Shown here piece by piece: positions 36,955-44,220 of a DNA stretch of 64,000 nt. The position numbers and the translations under genes were made by a program. The stretch is from Paenibacillus lentus (GTDB lineage: Bacteria > Bacillota > Bacilli > Paenibacillales > Paenibacillaceae), in contig NZ_CP034248.1 of NCBI RefSeq assembly GCF_003931855.1, positions 1,302,001 to 1,366,000 of the forward strand. The letters are read 5' to 3'. The notes beneath the pieces were generated by a model. That model did no database searches, was not told where the DNA came from, and saw only the letters and a list, made by a program, of their open reading frames with translations. Position 1 is the stretch's first letter; each line of letters opens with the position of its first letter.

Positions 36955-37703
36955 TAAAGATTAATAATGTTAGAAAGTTGTATACTGATGAGGTAAAAAT
37001 AGGACCTTTGGATATTACAATACCAAAAGCTGGTCTTACTTCTTTAATTGGGCCCAATGGCGCTGGAAAGTCCACGACACTTATGATGATCGGAAGACTT
37101 TTGAATATGGATGAAGGCCAAATTACGGTCGCCAATATGGATGTTTCTAAAACTAAATCAGAAGACTTAGCAAAGATCTTGACTATTTTGCGCCAAGAAA
37201 ACCATTTTGTAACGAAGCTTACGGTTAGGCAACTAGCTGGATTTGGGCGTTTTCCTTATTCAAAGGGGAGATTAACCAAAGAGGATGAGGCGATTATATC
37301 TAAATATATCGATTTTTTAGACTTGACTAATCTGGAAAATAGATATTTAGATGAGCTTTCTGGTGGTCAAAGGCAACGGGCATATGTAGCAATGGTTTTG
37401 TGTCAAGAGACTGAATATGTGCTTTTGGACGAGCCTCTAAACAATCTTGATGTTGCTCGCTCTGTTCAAATGATGGAACATTTGAGGCATGCTGCTAATG
37501 AATTTGGAAGAACAATTCTGACTGTTATGCATGATATCAATTTTGCAGCCAAATATTCGGATAGAATTTGTGCTATGAAAGATGGACAAATTGCTGCCTT
37601 TGGAACAGTGGAAGAGGTTATGAACCCAGAAGTTTTGACAAATATATTTGAAACGAAAATAGAAATTATCGATGGTCCATATGGGCCAATAGCTGTTTAT
37701 TAG
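36951..37703 (+). CDS. Iron-siderophore ABC transporter ATPase (YclP-like)
   Basis: 250 residues. Walker A is GPNGAGKST, the signature [15 protein letters not shown], Walker B YVLLDEPLNNLD and the H-loop VMHDINFA. The DEPLNNLD variant and overall length match Bacillus YclP. It energises the two preceding permeases. It is the last gene of the operon, with a terminator about 105 bases downstream. Confidence 0.95.
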   Translation: MIKINNVRKLYTDEVKIGPLDITIPKAGLTSLIGPNGAGKSTTLMMIGRLLNMDEGQITVANMDVSKTKSEDLAKILTILRQENHFVTKLTVRQLAGFGRFPYSKGRLTKEDEAIISKYIDFLDLTNLENRYLDELSGGQRQRAYVAMVLCQETEYVLLDEPLNNLDVARSVQMMEHLRHAANEFGRTILTVMHDINFAAKYSDRICAMKDGQIAAFGTVEEVMNPEVLTNIFETKIEIIDGPYGPIAVY

Positions 37704-37808
37704 CATTATTTAGTTAACTCAACTTTTGCAGCCAAATCTCTAAACAAGAACCCAATCTATTCAACAGCTACTTCTATATAGTGGCTGTTTTGCTTTTATT
37801 GGAGCTAT

Positions 37809-37846
37809 AAAAAACACCGAATTTGCAATCTCATCCGGTGTTTTTT
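37809..37846 (+). terminator. Intrinsic terminator of the siderophore operon
   Basis: AAAAAACACCG (37809-37819) and CGGTGTTTTTT (37836-37846) are perfect complements. It may also act on the minus strand for the Xre gene. Confidence 0.85.
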
Positions 37847-37904
37847 GGTAATTATATTAGGGGGTCTGCGTGATCAGACATTGAGCAAAACAGTGATTAA
37901 ATGG

Positions 37905-38120
37905 TCACCAAGGGTTTCCACTAATCTTCCATTCGTCTATTTCAGTAGGATCAACTTTACACAGCTTACATATTAACAGTCCCAAGGGCATTCTCGGTAT
38001 TTTCTTGCCATATTCGATGTTCTGGTAATGCCTTAAAGAGCAATCCATATAAGTTTGGATTTCATTGACAAGTGACTCTTGGGTGAAATTAGCTGCTTCA
38101 CGGGCTTCTTTTAATTTCAC
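37905..38120 (-). CDS. Small Xre-family HTH regulator
   Basis: 71 residues, essentially one Xre/Cro HTH domain: LKEAREAANFTQESLVNEI, then SLRHYQNIEYGKKIP as the recognition part, then LLICKLCKVDPTEI. The start is GTG with AGGAG 8 bases upstream. It lies downstream of, and on the same strand as, the TPR receptor/peptide pair, separated by several hairpins. I infer a possible link, because that receptor lacks its own HTH, but this is untested. It could equally be a mobile-element or stand-alone regulator. Confidence 0.75.
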   Translation of the reverse strand: MKLKEAREAANFTQESLVNEIQTYMDCSLRHYQNIEYGKKIPRMPLGLLICKLCKVDPTEIDEWKISGNPW

Positions 38121-38180
38121 GTCGGTAACTCCTAATAGTCTTTATTATTAAATATTACCGAAGTATTTAATTAATTATCA

Positions 38181-38210
38181 CGATCTAAGGATCGACGTCC
38201 TTTAGGACGT
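38181..38210. promoter_or_regulatory. Two abutting short palindromes upstream of xre
   Basis: CGATC-TAAG-GATCG (38181-38194) is followed without gap by ACGTCC-TTTA-GGACGT (38195-38210). They lie 61-90 bases before the Xre start and could be operators or a small RNA structure. Confidence 0.5.
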
Positions 38211-38240
38211 GTTGTATAATTAACATTAAGTAAATAAAAA

Positions 38241-38299
38241 AGACCGATCGCAATAGCAATCGGCCTAGGGTGAGAAACTTTTGCCGGGTCCCTCACCCT
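38241..38299. terminator. Tandem hairpins, terminator-like on the minus strand
   Basis: CCGATCGC-AATA-GCAATCGG (one mismatch, 38244-38263) has a T-run beyond it on the minus strand. Next to it lies AGGGTGAG (38267-38274) pairing with CTCACCCT (38292-38299) across 17 bases. They stand between the peptide gene and the Xre gene. Confidence 0.55.
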
Positions 38300-38363
38300 T
38301 TCATTTTAACATACTGATTTCCTTTGATGAAGATAGTTTAAAATTAAACCACACAAAAAAGTA

Positions 38364-38447
38364 AAAAAAGCCCACTTTTTGTACAGCACCCCAAGAGTTA
38401 GACTTTACTCTAACTTTTGGGGTGCTGTACCTTTCACGGGCTTTTTT
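38364..38447. terminator. Nested palindrome/terminator after the TPR-peptide genes
   Basis: Outer arms AAAAAAGCCC (38364-38373) and GGGCTTTTTT (38438-38447) enclose a 22-base-pair stem with one G-U pair (38381-38402 with 38409-38430) and a 6-base loop. It lies 12 bases beyond the peptide gene stop and should end that transcript. The inner arms, beginning GTACAGCACCCCAA, resemble IS3-type terminal repeats placed head to head. Confidence 0.65.
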
Positions 38448-38458
38448 ATTAATTAATT

Positions 38459-38566
38459 CTAACCGTTTATACCATGGTTGTATGTTCCGATGGAGGGCGA
38501 AGAGAAAGGAACAATAACGCTAAATAATGTGAGGACTAGAAACATGGTGGTTAATGTTTTTTTCAT
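38459..38566 (-). CDS. 35-residue export-type pro-peptide, candidate signalling peptide
   Basis: An unlisted short gene read on the minus strand. ATG at 38566, TAG at 38459-38461, with AGGAG at 38576-38580 and 9 bases of spacing. The product starts MKKTL, has a hydrophobic core through about residue 20 and ends SSPSIGTYNHGING. That is the layout of Phr/AimP/AloP-like precursors, which are exported, cleaved and re-imported as short C-terminal peptides. It overlaps the 3' end of the TPR receptor gene by 47 bases on the same strand, as phr genes overlap rap genes. The mature peptide is unknown. Confidence 0.7.
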   Translation of the reverse strand: MKKTLTTMFLVLTLFSVIVPFSSPSIGTYNHGING

Positions 38567-39392
38567 TTAAAAGCACTCCTTTTAAAATATGATTATACCT
38601 TTGTTGTTGCCCTGGTGAGGCGAAGGATCGAACACTTTCATACATGGACAGGGATGTAATAAATTCCCTGCTTAGATCTATATTAACTGCAAATGTAAAA
38701 TAATCAAGTATATAATTAATCGTTTCAAGGTATCTTTTTTTATTTAGGCTATATATGGCCAATTGATTTAATAACTTGATGTAATAAATGCGATTTCCAT
38801 AGTCCTCATAGCCAGAAAATATTTCCATGCTTTGTGGGATGTAAATGTCTAGGATGGGGTCTACATCCCATCCGTGAGCATTAGCGGCTTCCAAGATGGT
38901 AATAAGACCAGGGAGAAGTTCTTCATCTTCTTGCTGAATGAAATCGCTGTATCTACCCAAAACATCCATTTTTCCCGATAATAAATCTATTGCGTAGAAG
39001 TTAGCTTTAGCAAAGTCATTAAATCGTCTAACTTCATCTTGTCCCTCTTGATCCAGTACTATAAACCAATCTAAATTAGTATATTTCTCTGTGAATTCTC
39101 TTGCCTTGTCATAAAACCCCTGTTTCTGGAAAACCGTAGCTATAGCTAGATGACTATAGCCGTAATAAAAAACTAAAGGTCTATTCAGTAATTCAATAGA
39201 AATCTTAGCATCCCAATTTTTCTGATTTTGATAAAGTTTATATGCCGTCTCATACATATAATTTGCAATTTGTTTCGCTTCAGACCAATTGTTTTGTTTG
39301 TAGCTAACTCGAAATAATTCAAAAGCTTTGTCTAATGGATGAACCTTTTCAGATAACAAATAAATGTCTTTGGTATTAAGATGCTCACTCAT
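38520..39392 (-). CDS. TPR-like peptide receptor protein (RRNPP/AimR-like, without HTH)
   Basis: 290 residues, all-helical and TPR-like from about residue 20 onward. Blocks include ELFRVSYKQNNWSEAKQIANYMY, YGYSHLAIATVFQKQGFYDKAREF, LLPGLITILEAANAHGWDVDPILDIY and KLLNQLAIYSLNKKRYLETINYIL. I recall this pattern from multi-copy Paenibacillus proteins related to AimR-like orphan (Alo) receptors. No HTH is visible at the N-terminus, so it may act by protein-protein contact as Rap proteins do, or with the nearby Xre protein. TGGAGG lies 9 bases before the ATG at 39392. It is A/T-rich and overlaps the pro-peptide gene. Confidence 0.7.
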   Translation of the reverse strand: MSEHLNTKDIYLLSEKVHPLDKAFELFRVSYKQNNWSEAKQIANYMYETAYKLYQNQKNWDAKISIELLNRPLVFYYGYSHLAIATVFQKQGFYDKAREFTEKYTNLDWFIVLDQEGQDEVRRFNDFAKANFYAIDLLSGKMDVLGRYSDFIQQEDEELLPGLITILEAANAHGWDVDPILDIYIPQSMEIFSGYEDYGNRIYYIKLLNQLAIYSLNKKRYLETINYILDYFTFAVNIDLSREFITSLSMYESVRSFASPGQQQRYNHILKGVLLNEKNINHHVSSPHII

Positions 39393-39889
39393 TGATAACG
39401 CCTCCACGTATTATATTTTTATCGGGAGTAGTCTAAGGTGTGAGGGATGACCCGGCAAAGAAATCCCCATATTGTTACAATAATATACAAAAATTAACTT
39501 TAGGTCAATTACATTCAATTCAGACCCGTAGAAAAGGTTTTGAATATTATAATGAGTAAAGAAGAGTAAAAAGGATTGTATAAATGACCGGAAGAATATC
39601 AAGGTAATTCCGGTCATACATCTAATCTAATGGACATTAAGCCGCTGCTCGTGTATAGCGAGATGCTTTGATATATCTGCTGCTCAATATGATTCTCCGC
39701 CCTGTAAAGTCACATGGAGAAGACGGTTAGCGTTGGATCGTTTTTACGCCAAATCGCAGATGAAAAAATAGTGGTTGCTCTGTTATTCATTTCTGAAAAT
39801 AGTTGGATTATAATGAGGAAGGCAAAGACGTCCTGATCGAACAAATCAGATTACGAGTGTCAATTCTATAAGAAATAAGGGGAGTTTAT
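39393..39889. other. Gene-free interval with one perfect hairpin
   Basis: 497 bases. A perfect 10-base-pair stem, ATGACCGGAA (39584-39593) with TTCCGGTCAT (39608-39617), is the only clear structure. The part from 39618 to 39850 has short, stop-broken coding-like stretches that I could not assign. Just before 39890 is AAGGGG, the ribosome-binding site of the next gene. Confidence 0.4.
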
Positions 39890-40339
39890 TTGGAAAGAAC
39901 AGCACAACTTATTTTTGATCAATTGTTGATGCAATCCGGCAGTACGGTTGCTCTTGACGTTCGCTCGCGCTTTCCTGGAGGGCGGAATGTAGGTGGAAAA
40001 TACAACATTGCCGATCACAAGGTTACGATGTACGTAGGAGAAATCAAAAAGCAGTGCTTAAGTCTTTTCGGTTCGCTCGAAGCTTTTCCGCAAATACTGC
40101 GCATCGTATTCGCCCATGAACTTGGGCATGCCGAGGATGCCAACCTGCAGGAGCTGTCGGATCTTCTGGATCATTGCGACAATGAGCAGGAGCGGAAGCG
40201 GATCGCCCTCCGCATCGAAGAGAATGCCTGGGATTATGCGAAAAAGCTTATCCCGGAGGAAGATCAAAGTATTATGCAGACCGTCATCTACTATTCACTA
40301 AAGTCTTATCGCGAAGCCATTGCAGGCGAAATCGCCTAA
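39890..40339 (+). CDS. Small HExxH zinc-metalloprotease-like protein
   Basis: 149 residues with a TTG start and AAGGGG upstream. The central motif FAHELGHAED is an HExxH zinc-binding motif inside a helix, and later Glu residues (DHCDNEQERKR, RIEENAWDYAKKLI) could supply the third ligand. No signal peptide or membrane span, so it is cytosolic. The plan is reminiscent of ImmA/IrrE-type or phage-related metallopeptidases, but I do not recognise the family. It stands alone between a gene-free interval and a convergent operon. Confidence 0.65.
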   Translation: MERTAQLIFDQLLMQSGSTVALDVRSRFPGGRNVGGKYNIADHKVTMYVGEIKKQCLSLFGSLEAFPQILRIVFAHELGHAEDANLQELSDLLDHCDNEQERKRIALRIEENAWDYAKKLIPEEDQSIMQTVIYYSLKSYREAIAGEIA

Positions 40340-40371
40340 AATTGGATACGATATATTATCGCTAAGTCACG

Positions 40372-40405
40372 AAATAGCCTCCGGCTCGTCAGTCGGGGGC
40401 TATTT
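40372..40405. terminator. Bidirectional terminator
   Basis: AAATAGCCTCCG and CGGGGGCTATTT pair with one G-U, with flanking A/T. It serves the metalloprotease-like gene and the convergent DUF4097 gene. Confidence 0.7.
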
Positions 40406-40427
40406 GTATACGCTAGGACAGCCTTTA

Positions 40428-41381
40428 TTAGTCAATCGTAATATTTCCGGAAGTGGAACGAACTTTAATAAGGTCATTGTTCAGATTAGGCGAATCCGGT
40501 GACTTGATATTTCCTGAAGAAGTCCTTAGCTCGTATATGCCTTGAAACTCGGGATCGGCAGACAGCCTGACGTTTCCAGATTGGATGGATATATCTAGCG
40601 AGTCTGAACGTTGATCTTCAATGGTGATGTTGCCGGAGGTCGATTTAATTGTGCCATTTCCCGTCCAGTCGTTGATTTTAATGTTCCCCGAGACCATTGT
40701 TGCAAGCATATCGCCCTCCAGGTTTTCGGCTTTAAAATCGCCTGAGGTCATTTTAGAGGTTAATGCACCCTTGAGATGATGAATATTCACATTCCCTGAG
40801 GTTACCTTAAGCTCAGTGTCCGCCGTGATTTGCTCCAATGATATTTGGCCGGACAGAGTTTCTGCTTGTAAATGATTGGCTGTTAGATCCTCAACTGTCA
40901 AATTTCCCGACTTTGTCTCAAGCAAAATTTCTTTGGCACGCAGAGACTTGAAACTGCCATCGTTGGCCATTAGGTCGACAGTGATCTGATCCAACGCCTG
41001 TTCTGGATCGGTCAAAGCCACGGTAATCTGTTGGATGGTCGAATTGAAGTTGAAGCTTAGAAAGGAAAAGTCGCGCTTTTCGTTGAATTGCAGGGCTAAG
41101 CTCTGATTTGTAATTTTCGTCTCGATTAAGCTATCAATCGACTTTTGTGGTAGATTTCCACTGGCCTCTACATAATTCGTACCATCGGGACTCGCAATAA
41201 ATTCAAATTCCACATGATAATCACTATTGATGGAGAGCGACTTTAGCTCGTTATCGCTAAACGTCCATTTCTGGGTATAGGAGGGTTGTTCTTCCCCGAA
41301 GTTGAAGCCTTGATAGATCATCCCGCTAATGCCCAGAATGACGAGAATACTCGCTATCAGACTCAATCCTTTTTTATTCAT
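40428..41381 (-). CDS. DUF4097-family beta-helix membrane-anchored protein
   Basis: 317 residues. One N-terminal membrane span (about 5-25) precedes a right-handed repeat of about 20 residues built around T/SSGN (for example LEQITADTELKVTSGNVNIH and IKSTSGNITIE), the hallmark of DUF4097/LiaG-like proteins. The repeats are probably outside the cytoplasmic membrane. Last gene of a padR-DUF1700-DUF4097 operon found in many Firmicutes and linked to envelope stress; the molecular role is unknown. Confidence 0.85.
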   Translation of the reverse strand: MNKKGLSLIASILVILGISGMIYQGFNFGEEQPSYTQKWTFSDNELKSLSINSDYHVEFEFIASPDGTNYVEASGNLPQKSIDSLIETKITNQSLALQFNEKRDFSFLSFNFNSTIQQITVALTDPEQALDQITVDLMANDGSFKSLRAKEILLETKSGNLTVEDLTANHLQAETLSGQISLEQITADTELKVTSGNVNIHHLKGALTSKMTSGDFKAENLEGDMLATMVSGNIKINDWTGNGTIKSTSGNITIEDQRSDSLDISIQSGNVRLSADPEFQGIYELRTSSGNIKSPDSPNLNNDLIKVRSTSGNITID

Positions 41382-41385
41382 ACAC

Positions 41386-41985
41386 TTAATCTCCTTTGGC
41401 GACTCGGACGTTCCATGCCCAATATGACGCGCTTAATTTAATTAGGTTCGAATATAGATGCCGTGTGCCGACAGCGATAAGAATGCCGATTCCGACCATC
41501 GCGAGTACGGCAAAGGCTTTGGTCGGCTGAAATACATTGTTAAAGATATATTCGAGAAGCAAGGCGGCTGGGCTGAGTATACCGGCCATCGCCGTCAAGG
41601 CAATGGCCAGGCCCAAGGCCCAAAGTGCGGCGAGCAAGGGTAGGATGACCAGGTTGAGGAAGAACAATCCGGTATAGATCGCTGAGGTTATCATTTGGTG
41701 TCGACTGCTCGTTTGCGCCGCCGGGGCCAAAGACGTTGACGTCTGACCTTCTGGTGGTTCACCAAACCAATATAATGGATGTAGGGGGTTAACCCGGTTA
41801 GCTAAAGCTTCCTGGGCCAGCTCAGCCGGATCGCCCAGCTCGCGGACGATCTCTTCTTCTGTTCTTCCGTTCTGAAGTCCAAAAGCGAAATGGGATTCAT
41901 AGTCCTCCAACAGCTCGCTCTGCTCCTCCGGCGGCAGTGCCGATAAATGGGAGCTGAGCAGAGAAATGAATTCTTTCTTCTTCAT
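41386..41985 (-). CDS. DUF1700/HAAS-domain membrane protein
   Basis: 199 residues. The N-terminal HAAS-type domain (KKKEFISLLSSHLSALPPEEQ, then LLEDYESHF and GRTEEEIVRELGDPAELAQE) is followed by a linker and three or four membrane helices. I start at MKKKEF (41985), where its ATG overlaps the padR stop (ATGA); the longer reading runs through padR. It is co-translated with PadR and followed 4 bases later by the DUF4097 gene. Probably a PadR-partner membrane sensor; the role is unproven. Confidence 0.87.
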   Translation of the reverse strand: MKKKEFISLLSSHLSALPPEEQSELLEDYESHFAFGLQNGRTEEEIVRELGDPAELAQEALANRVNPLHPLYWFGEPPEGQTSTSLAPAAQTSSRHQMITSAIYTGLFFLNLVILPLLAALWALGLAIALTAMAGILSPAALLLEYIFNNVFQPTKAFAVLAMVGIGILIAVGTRHLYSNLIKLSASYWAWNVRVAKGD

Positions 41986-42308
41986 AGATGGTTTCCTCTC
42001 TCGATTAAATTGGCTACGTTGCTGACGAACCGTTTCCATTCAACCACCAGCTTTTTCATGTGAATTTCCCCTTGGGGGGTCAGTTTATAATATTTACGGG
42101 GAGGGCCTTCGCTCGATTCCTGTAAATATGTCGTGCAATGTCCCTCGTTTACGAGTCTGCGCAGCAGAGGATACAGCGCGCCTTCCGCCACTTCAATATG
42201 TTCGGAGACGGATTGGGCCAACTCATAGCCATAGCGATCCTTCTCATGGATAAGTACTAGCACGCAAATTTCTAAGGCGCCTTTTTTAAACTGGATACTG
42301 ATATCCAA
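41982..42308 (-). CDS. PadR-family transcriptional regulator
   Basis: 108 residues, PadR short class: a winged helix with IQFKKGALEICVLVLIHEKDRYGYELAQ, EGALYPLLRRLVNEG and PRKYYKLTPQGE. It heads the operon with DUF1700 and DUF4097 and is probably autorepressing. The short upstream stretch (42309-42370) carries TACTATATATG and ACATACTATC, which may be operator half-sites. Confidence 0.92.
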   Translation of the reverse strand: MDISIQFKKGALEICVLVLIHEKDRYGYELAQSVSEHIEVAEGALYPLLRRLVNEGHCTTYLQESSEGPPRKYYKLTPQGEIHMKKLVVEWKRFVSNVANLIERGNHL

Positions 42309-42404
42309 GTGTCATCGCCTCTTTTTCATATATAGTAGTTATTCTTAAGTATCTTCCTACATACTATCATCCAGTACTGAACAAAGCAAGGTACTTGAGC
42401 GGAG

Positions 42405-42430
42405 AAAAAGACACCGAGCGGTGTCTTTTT
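42405..42430 (-). terminator. Terminator of the FAD/Rieske gene
   Basis: AAAAAGACACC-GAGC-GGTGTCTTTTT, a perfect 11-base-pair stem with T-runs on both strands, beyond the stop at 42473. Confidence 0.85.
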
Positions 42431-42472
42431 GCGACTCGTTCCACGGCATGGATCATTTGATCCGAGGTAGCG

Positions 42473-44038
42473 CTACGATTCGTTTGCGGCTTCCTGGCTA
42501 AGCAGGGGCAGATTCTCTGTAGCCGGACCTTCCAGTACTTCGCCTTTATAGTTGAATCTTGAGCCATGACAAGGACAGTCCCAGGAGCGTTCAGCGTCAT
42601 TCCACTCGACTTCGCAGCCAAGGTGCGTGCAGGTCGTATCAACGATGAATAATCGGCCCTCGGCATCTTTATAACCGCCGGCTCTTTTGCCAAGATGCCG
42701 CACGACTCCGCCTTCATCGTCTTTTAATTCATCCGCCTTGCGGTGAATCAGCTCGATTTTTCCGGATACCCATTCCTTGGCTACATCTGCATTTTGCACA
42801 GTAAAGTTCTTGATACCGGGGTTGGCTTTGAATCGGGAGGGCTTGTAAAGATCCGTGAACTTGTTGCCGTGTCCCATAATCAAATCGCGGAATATCAGCG
42901 CGGCAGCCGTTCCGTTAGTCATCCCCCACTTCGCAAAGCCGGTTGCTATTAAAACGTTGTCGTCGTCTGCGGTGATACTTCCGATATAAGGGACCTCATC
43001 CAGCGTAATAAGGTCTTGGGTAGACCAGCGATAAGGAATGCGTTTGACACCAAAAAGCTGGCCACCGAATTTCTCCAGCTCCTCGTAGTGCTTGAATGTA
43101 CATTCGCCTTTTCCTGTTTTATGCGATTCTCCTCCGATCAAAATTACCTGTGATCCGTCTAGCAGAGCTGATCTTATAGAACGCTTAGGTTCACCGCAAT
43201 TAATGTACATGCCGCGCTCTAACGGAATTTCCGGCTCGACGGCTACCACATAGGAGCGTTCGGCATGCAGTCTCGTAAAATAGAACCCTCCTCCGTCATA
43301 GAACGGAAAATGGGACGCGGAGATCGCATATTTGCAAGTGATGGTATAACCGTTCTCTGACCTCAGCTGTCGCCGTCCATCTCCGGTATTTTCGGCTGCA
43401 CCTTCCATTGTCGTATTTTCATAGAAGGCTCCCCCATTAGCAATAACTGAGTCGACGAGTGCACGCAAGTAATGAAGCGGATGGAATTGCGCCTGATTTG
43501 GCAGCCGGATCGCTCCATGGACAGTTAGCGGGATCGGCAGTGATTCGCACCATTCGCCGGGCAAACCGAGTTGTTCATATGCCTCCCATTCTTTGCGCAG
43601 CTTCTCCGTCTGTTCCTCGGAATCTGCATATAAATATGCGTCCTCCTGCTGCAACTGGCACTCGATTTGGTGCTTCTCTATCGTGGACCTTATGAAAGCA
43701 AGAGCTTCCTCATTCGCTTCGTAATATAATCTGGCTTCTTGGTCGCCAAAATGCTTGCGCAGCTTATCATAAATCAGGCCGTGCTAGGAAGTGATTTTGG
43801 CCGTGGTGAAGCCAGTAGTACCTTCGAGAATGTGCGCCGCCTCCACTACGGTGACTTTAAAACCTGCTTTGGACAGCAGATAGGCGGTGGTAATGCCCGT
43901 AATTCCAGCACCGATGATGGCAATGTCAGTCTGAATATCCTCATTTAGCTTGGAAAAGGCGGGCAATTCAGTCGTATGTCTCCACATGGACTGGGGAAAC
44001 TGGGGCAATGCACCCGAATCGTTTTCTTGGTTATTCAT
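42473..44038 (-). pseudogene. FAD-dependent oxidoreductase with C-terminal Rieske domain, interrupted by an amber codon
   Basis: One reading frame of 522 codons with a single internal TAG at 43784-43786 (codon 85). Before it lie the FAD fold IAIIGAGITGITTAYLLSKAGF and GTTGFTTAKITS. After it the same frame continues without a break (HGLIYDKLRKHFGDQE), then DAO-like sequence, and ends in a Rieske domain with CTHLGCEV and CPCHGSRF (Cys-His and Cys-His ligands for 2Fe-2S). Homologues generally have Gln after AKITS, so a CAG to TAG change is likely. The protein would be truncated unless the stop is suppressed. No other decay is visible. Confidence 0.85.
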
Positions 44039-44220
44039 CAGTAACCTCCTTGAATGAAGTACTTGTTCATCATTATTACCACGTTGGCTGTTAAATAAAG
44101 CATGGGGGTTCGCAGCAATTCATTTCTCGTAAAGTATCCAATCTTGATGCTGCCAATCCGCATGAAAAAGAGCCAATTAGCAAATAATGGGGATATGTCA
44201 AGGAACAGGAGCTGCCAGGT

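Noticed and set aside
39411-39617. 68-codon minus-strand ORF upstream of the TPR gene
   Set aside because: No ribosome-binding site, A/T-rich hydrophobic sequence of chance type, and it spans the perfect hairpin at 39584-39617.
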